Source of the DNA: CAYMUC01 sp964471865
GTDB taxonomy: Bacteria > Actinomycetota > Acidimicrobiia > Acidimicrobiales > Ilumatobacteraceae
Direction: 5' to 3'
Assembly: GCA_964471865.1 (NCBI GenBank)
Contig: CAYYHU010000024.1
Location: 1 to 32,759, forward strand
DNA length: 32,759 bases
Part shown: piece after piece, positions 31,060 to 32,759 of the stretch
Numbering within the stretch: position 1 is the first letter of the stretch
How the letters are laid out: the number at the start of each line of letters is the position of its first letter
The notes under the pieces: generated by a model
Told to the model about the DNA's origin: nothing
The model's database searches: none
What the model saw: only the letters and a program-made list of their open reading frames with translations
Program-made: the position numbers and the translations under genes

Positions 31060-32253
31060 TCAGCCTGGCCGCCGAACGAGATCGGCCATGAGCGTCAGCA
31101 TTTCGACCCCTCGCCGCACTTCGAGCACCACGGTCTCGCCGGGGCTGCGATCCCTGATCGCTGCGATGAGTCCGGCCTGACCGTCGATGGGAGCATCATC
31201 GAGACTAACTACGATGTCGTCGACCTGGAGCCCGGCTTCGTCAGCGGGTGATCCATCTTGGACCAGGGTGATCACGGCCCCTTGGCCTCCATCGCGCCGA
31301 TCGCCCAGACCCACCCCCAGATAGGCCTCGACTCGGGGTGTGCCGGCTGCGGCTTGGCGCAGCTGCTCGGCAACTCGAATCGCCTCCGAGACGCCAATGG
31401 CGAAGGAGATGTCATTGGCCGCCCTCATCGAATCGCTGCGGGCGACGGCGGTGTTGATGCCCACCACGCGTCCGGCTGCGTCCACGAGCGGACCACCGGA
31501 GTTCCCCGACGAAATCGGGGCATCGGTCTGAATCAGGCGGTCCAGAGCCCCGAACTGGGTGACGATGGTCCGATCGAGAGCGGAGATGATGCCCGATGTC
31601 ACCGAGGGACCGCCATCGAGACCGAGCGCATAGCCGATCGCGACCACGGCGTTGCCCACCCGCACCGACGCCGGATCGGCGAAGGTGGCGGGCTGGAGCC
31701 CCGCAGCGTCGATCTTGAGCAAAGCGAGATCGTTGGCCATATCGGCTGCAAGCACTCGGGCGTCACGAGGCTCGGTCTCCCCACGGAGGCGCACGCGTAC
31801 CGCACTGGCGTTGTCCACCACATGGGCGTTGGTGAGGATCTCACCGTCGCTGGTCACGATCACTCCGGTGCCGGTACCCGTTCCCGCTCCACCCACGTCC
31901 ACCGAAATCGTGACCACGGAGTCCTGGACCGCGGCGAGCACGGCCGGAACGTCGACGCCGCCGCCTGACGGGATCACCATTTCCGCGGTATTGGTCGGGC
32001 TCGGTGGGGCCGTGGTGATGGGCTGGGTCGATACGGGAGCCGGGTCCGAATCATCGACGATCCAGGCGCCGACCCCGACCCCGGCTGCTGCGGAGAGGAA
32101 CCCCGTCACGACGATGGTCGCCACGAGTCCTCGTGAGGACCGAGACGATGCCGGAGCCGGCGGGGGCGTCGGTACCGGTGGGGGCAAGAGTTGCTCATAG
32201 CCCAGATAGGGCGAGCCGATCCGAGGCCCCGGGGGAGGCAGTTGCGAATCCAT
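31060..32253 (-). CDS. Membrane-anchored HtrA/DegP-type serine protease with PDZ domain
   Basis: A 397-residue trypsin-like protease, probably facing outside the cytoplasm. A proline-rich cytoplasmic N-terminus (1-40) is followed by one transmembrane helix (about 42-66, LVATIVVTGFLSAAAGVGVG). After a Thr/Pro-rich linker comes the protease domain (about 100-300) with the full triad: TNAHVV (His144), NDLALLKI (Asp175) and SGNSGGPLVD (Ser252). A PDZ domain (about 312-392) has YLGVGL and GSPADEAGLQVDDIVVSLDD. The architecture matches actinobacterial PepD/HtrA proteins in envelope quality control. It sits between rpsJ and rplC, an unexpected place. Confidence 0.95.
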   Translation of the reverse strand: MDSQLPPPGPRIGSPYLGYEQLLPPPVPTPPPAPASSRSSRGLVATIVVTGFLSAAAGVGVGAWIVDDSDPAPVSTQPITTAPPSPTNTAEMVIPSGGGVDVPAVLAAVQDSVVTISVDVGGAGTGTGTGVIVTSDGEILTNAHVVDNASAVRVRLRGETEPRDARVLAADMANDLALLKIDAAGLQPATFADPASVRVGNAVVAIGYALGLDGGPSVTSGIISALDRTIVTQFGALDRLIQTDAPISSGNSGGPLVDAAGRVVGINTAVARSDSMRAANDISFAIGVSEAIRVAEQLRQAAAGTPRVEAYLGVGLGDRRDGGQGAVITLVQDGSPADEAGLQVDDIVVSLDDAPIDGQAGLIAAIRDRSPGETVVLEVRRGVEMLTLMADLVRRPG

Positions 32254-32274
32254 GAGTCCTGTCTACCCCCTGTC

Positions 32275-32287
32275 CCCCTACGAGGGG
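32275..32287. repeat. Short inverted repeat upstream of the HtrA-type gene
   Basis: CCCCT-ACG-AGGGG lies 22-34 bases before the start codon, in the leader or promoter region of the protease gene. A role in regulation is possible but unsupported otherwise; no clear -35/-10 pair was found in this gap. Confidence 0.3.
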
Positions 32288-32330
32288 ACGTCGTGTGGGT
32301 AGGAGTCAGGTGAGAATCAGACCCCGGACG

Positions 32331-32364
32331 CGATGGTGGGGTGGCCTTGGCCACCCCACCATCG
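32331..32364 (-). terminator. Perfect 16-bp inverted repeat after rpsJ
   Basis: CGATGGTGGGGTGGCC and its exact complement flank a two-base centre (TT/AA). It begins 25 bases past the rpsJ stop. Such a stem would be very stable and probably ends the tuf-rpsJ transcript, although no T-run follows on the minus strand. It supports rpsJ being transcriptionally separate from rplC. Confidence 0.75.
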
Positions 32365-32388
32365 ATCAACTTGTGTGTTCGGCGTCGA

Positions 32389-32703
32389 TCAGGCCGTCTG
32401 GATCTTGATCTCGATGTCGACACCAGCGGGCAGTTCGATGCGCTGCAGGCTGTCGATCGTCTTGGCGTTGGGATCCACGATGTCGATCAGGCGCTTGTGC
32501 ACCCGCATCTCGAAGTGTTCCCGGGAGTCCTTGTCCACGTGGGGACCACGGATCACCGTGTAACGGTGCTTGTCCGTGGGCAACGGAATCGGACCACGGA
32601 TGGTGGCGTTAGTGCGAGCGACCGTCTCGACGATCTTGCGTGTCGACTGATCGATGATCTCGTGATCGAACGCCTTGAGTCGGATGCGGATGTTTTGGGC
32701 CAT
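32389..32703 (-). CDS. rpsJ: Ribosomal protein S10 / NusJ (uS10)
   Basis: A 104-residue head protein that also works as the antitermination factor NusE with NusB. Signatures are IRIRLKAFDHEIIDQSTRKI, VETVARTNATIRGPIPLPTD, HRYTVIRGPHVDKDSREHFE and RVHKRLIDIVDPNAKTIDSL. The ATG at 32703 lies 12 bases past the tuf stop, so it is the last gene of the tuf transcript. A strong hairpin then separates it from the protease gene. Confidence 0.98.
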   Translation of the reverse strand: MAQNIRIRLKAFDHEIIDQSTRKIVETVARTNATIRGPIPLPTDKHRYTVIRGPHVDKDSREHFEMRVHKRLIDIVDPNAKTIDSLQRIELPAGVDIEIKIQTA

Positions 32704-32715
32704 GGTGTCACCTGC

Positions 32716-32759
32716 TCACTTCAGGATCTTCGTGACCCGACCAGCACCCACTGTGCGGC
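32716..32759 (-). CDS. tuf: Elongation factor Tu, last codons only
   Basis: The final 14 codons in frame read RTVGAGRVTKILK followed by TGA at 32718-32716. This is the typical C-terminal strand of bacterial EF-Tu. The rest of the gene is outside the window. tuf directly ahead of rpsJ is the standard order. Confidence 0.93.
   Translation of the reverse strand, partial: RTVGAGRVTKILK

Noticed and set aside
32331..32364. 16-bp inverted repeat considered as an insertion-sequence end or attachment site
   Set aside because: There is no transposase or integrase nearby, no second copy in the window, and its position after rpsJ fits a transcript end.

Overview
The window is a chromosomal, high-GC stretch that is almost entirely minus-strand coding. 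It reads as an actinobacterial core region. The gene order from rplQ through truA, rplM, rpsI, glmM, glmS, acpS, nnrDE, alr, tsaE, tsaB, rimI and tsaD to groES/groEL is the familiar actinobacterial arrangement. The groES control region also carries an actinobacterial-type CIRCE element. The wording of some proteins, such as the adenylate kinase P-loop GRQGAGKGTQ and the very large GlmS, makes me lean towards Acidimicrobiia; this is inference from memory, not a search result. I see no rRNA, tRNA, CRISPR array, insertion sequence or phage gene. No stretch longer than about 240 bases lacks a gene.

In transcription order (high to low coordinates) the window opens with the last codons of tuf and with rpsJ, which is closed by a perfect 16-bp inverted repeat. 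Then come a membrane-anchored HtrA/DegP-type protease and a TetR regulator, which separate rpsJ from the rest of the S10 operon. A good sigma-70-type promoter at the 3' end of tetR and a structured leader of about 225 bases precede rplC. The large ribosomal cluster then runs rplC-rplD-rplW-rplB-rpsS-rplV-rpsC-rplP-rpmC-rpsQ-rplN-rplX-rplE-rpsN-rpsH-rplF-rplR-rpsE-rpmD-rplO-secY-adk. A 172-base gap after adk lacks the usual map and infA. It holds a second promoter that shares the 9-mer CGGTAGCAT with the rplC promoter and serves rpmJ-rpsM-rpsK-rpsD-rpoA-rplQ-truA.

A terminator-like hairpin follows truA, and a new promoter starts rplM-rpsI-glmM-glmS. GlmM and GlmS make the glucosamine phosphates for UDP-GlcNAc. 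The predicted GlmS is 1137 residues, nearly twice the usual size, with all recognisable catalytic residues kept. The series continues with overlapping or nearly touching genes: acpS (carrier protein activation), nnrDE (NAD(P)HX repair), alr (D-alanine), and tsaE, tsaB, rimI and tsaD (tRNA t6A modification plus ribosomal protein acetylation).

The low-coordinate end holds the only plus-strand gene, a GNAT acetyltransferase that overlaps tsaD tail to tail. It diverges from dusB-maf across a 32-base gap. The window ends with groES-groEL behind a promoter flanked by two CIRCE-like operators, groEL being cut by the window edge.
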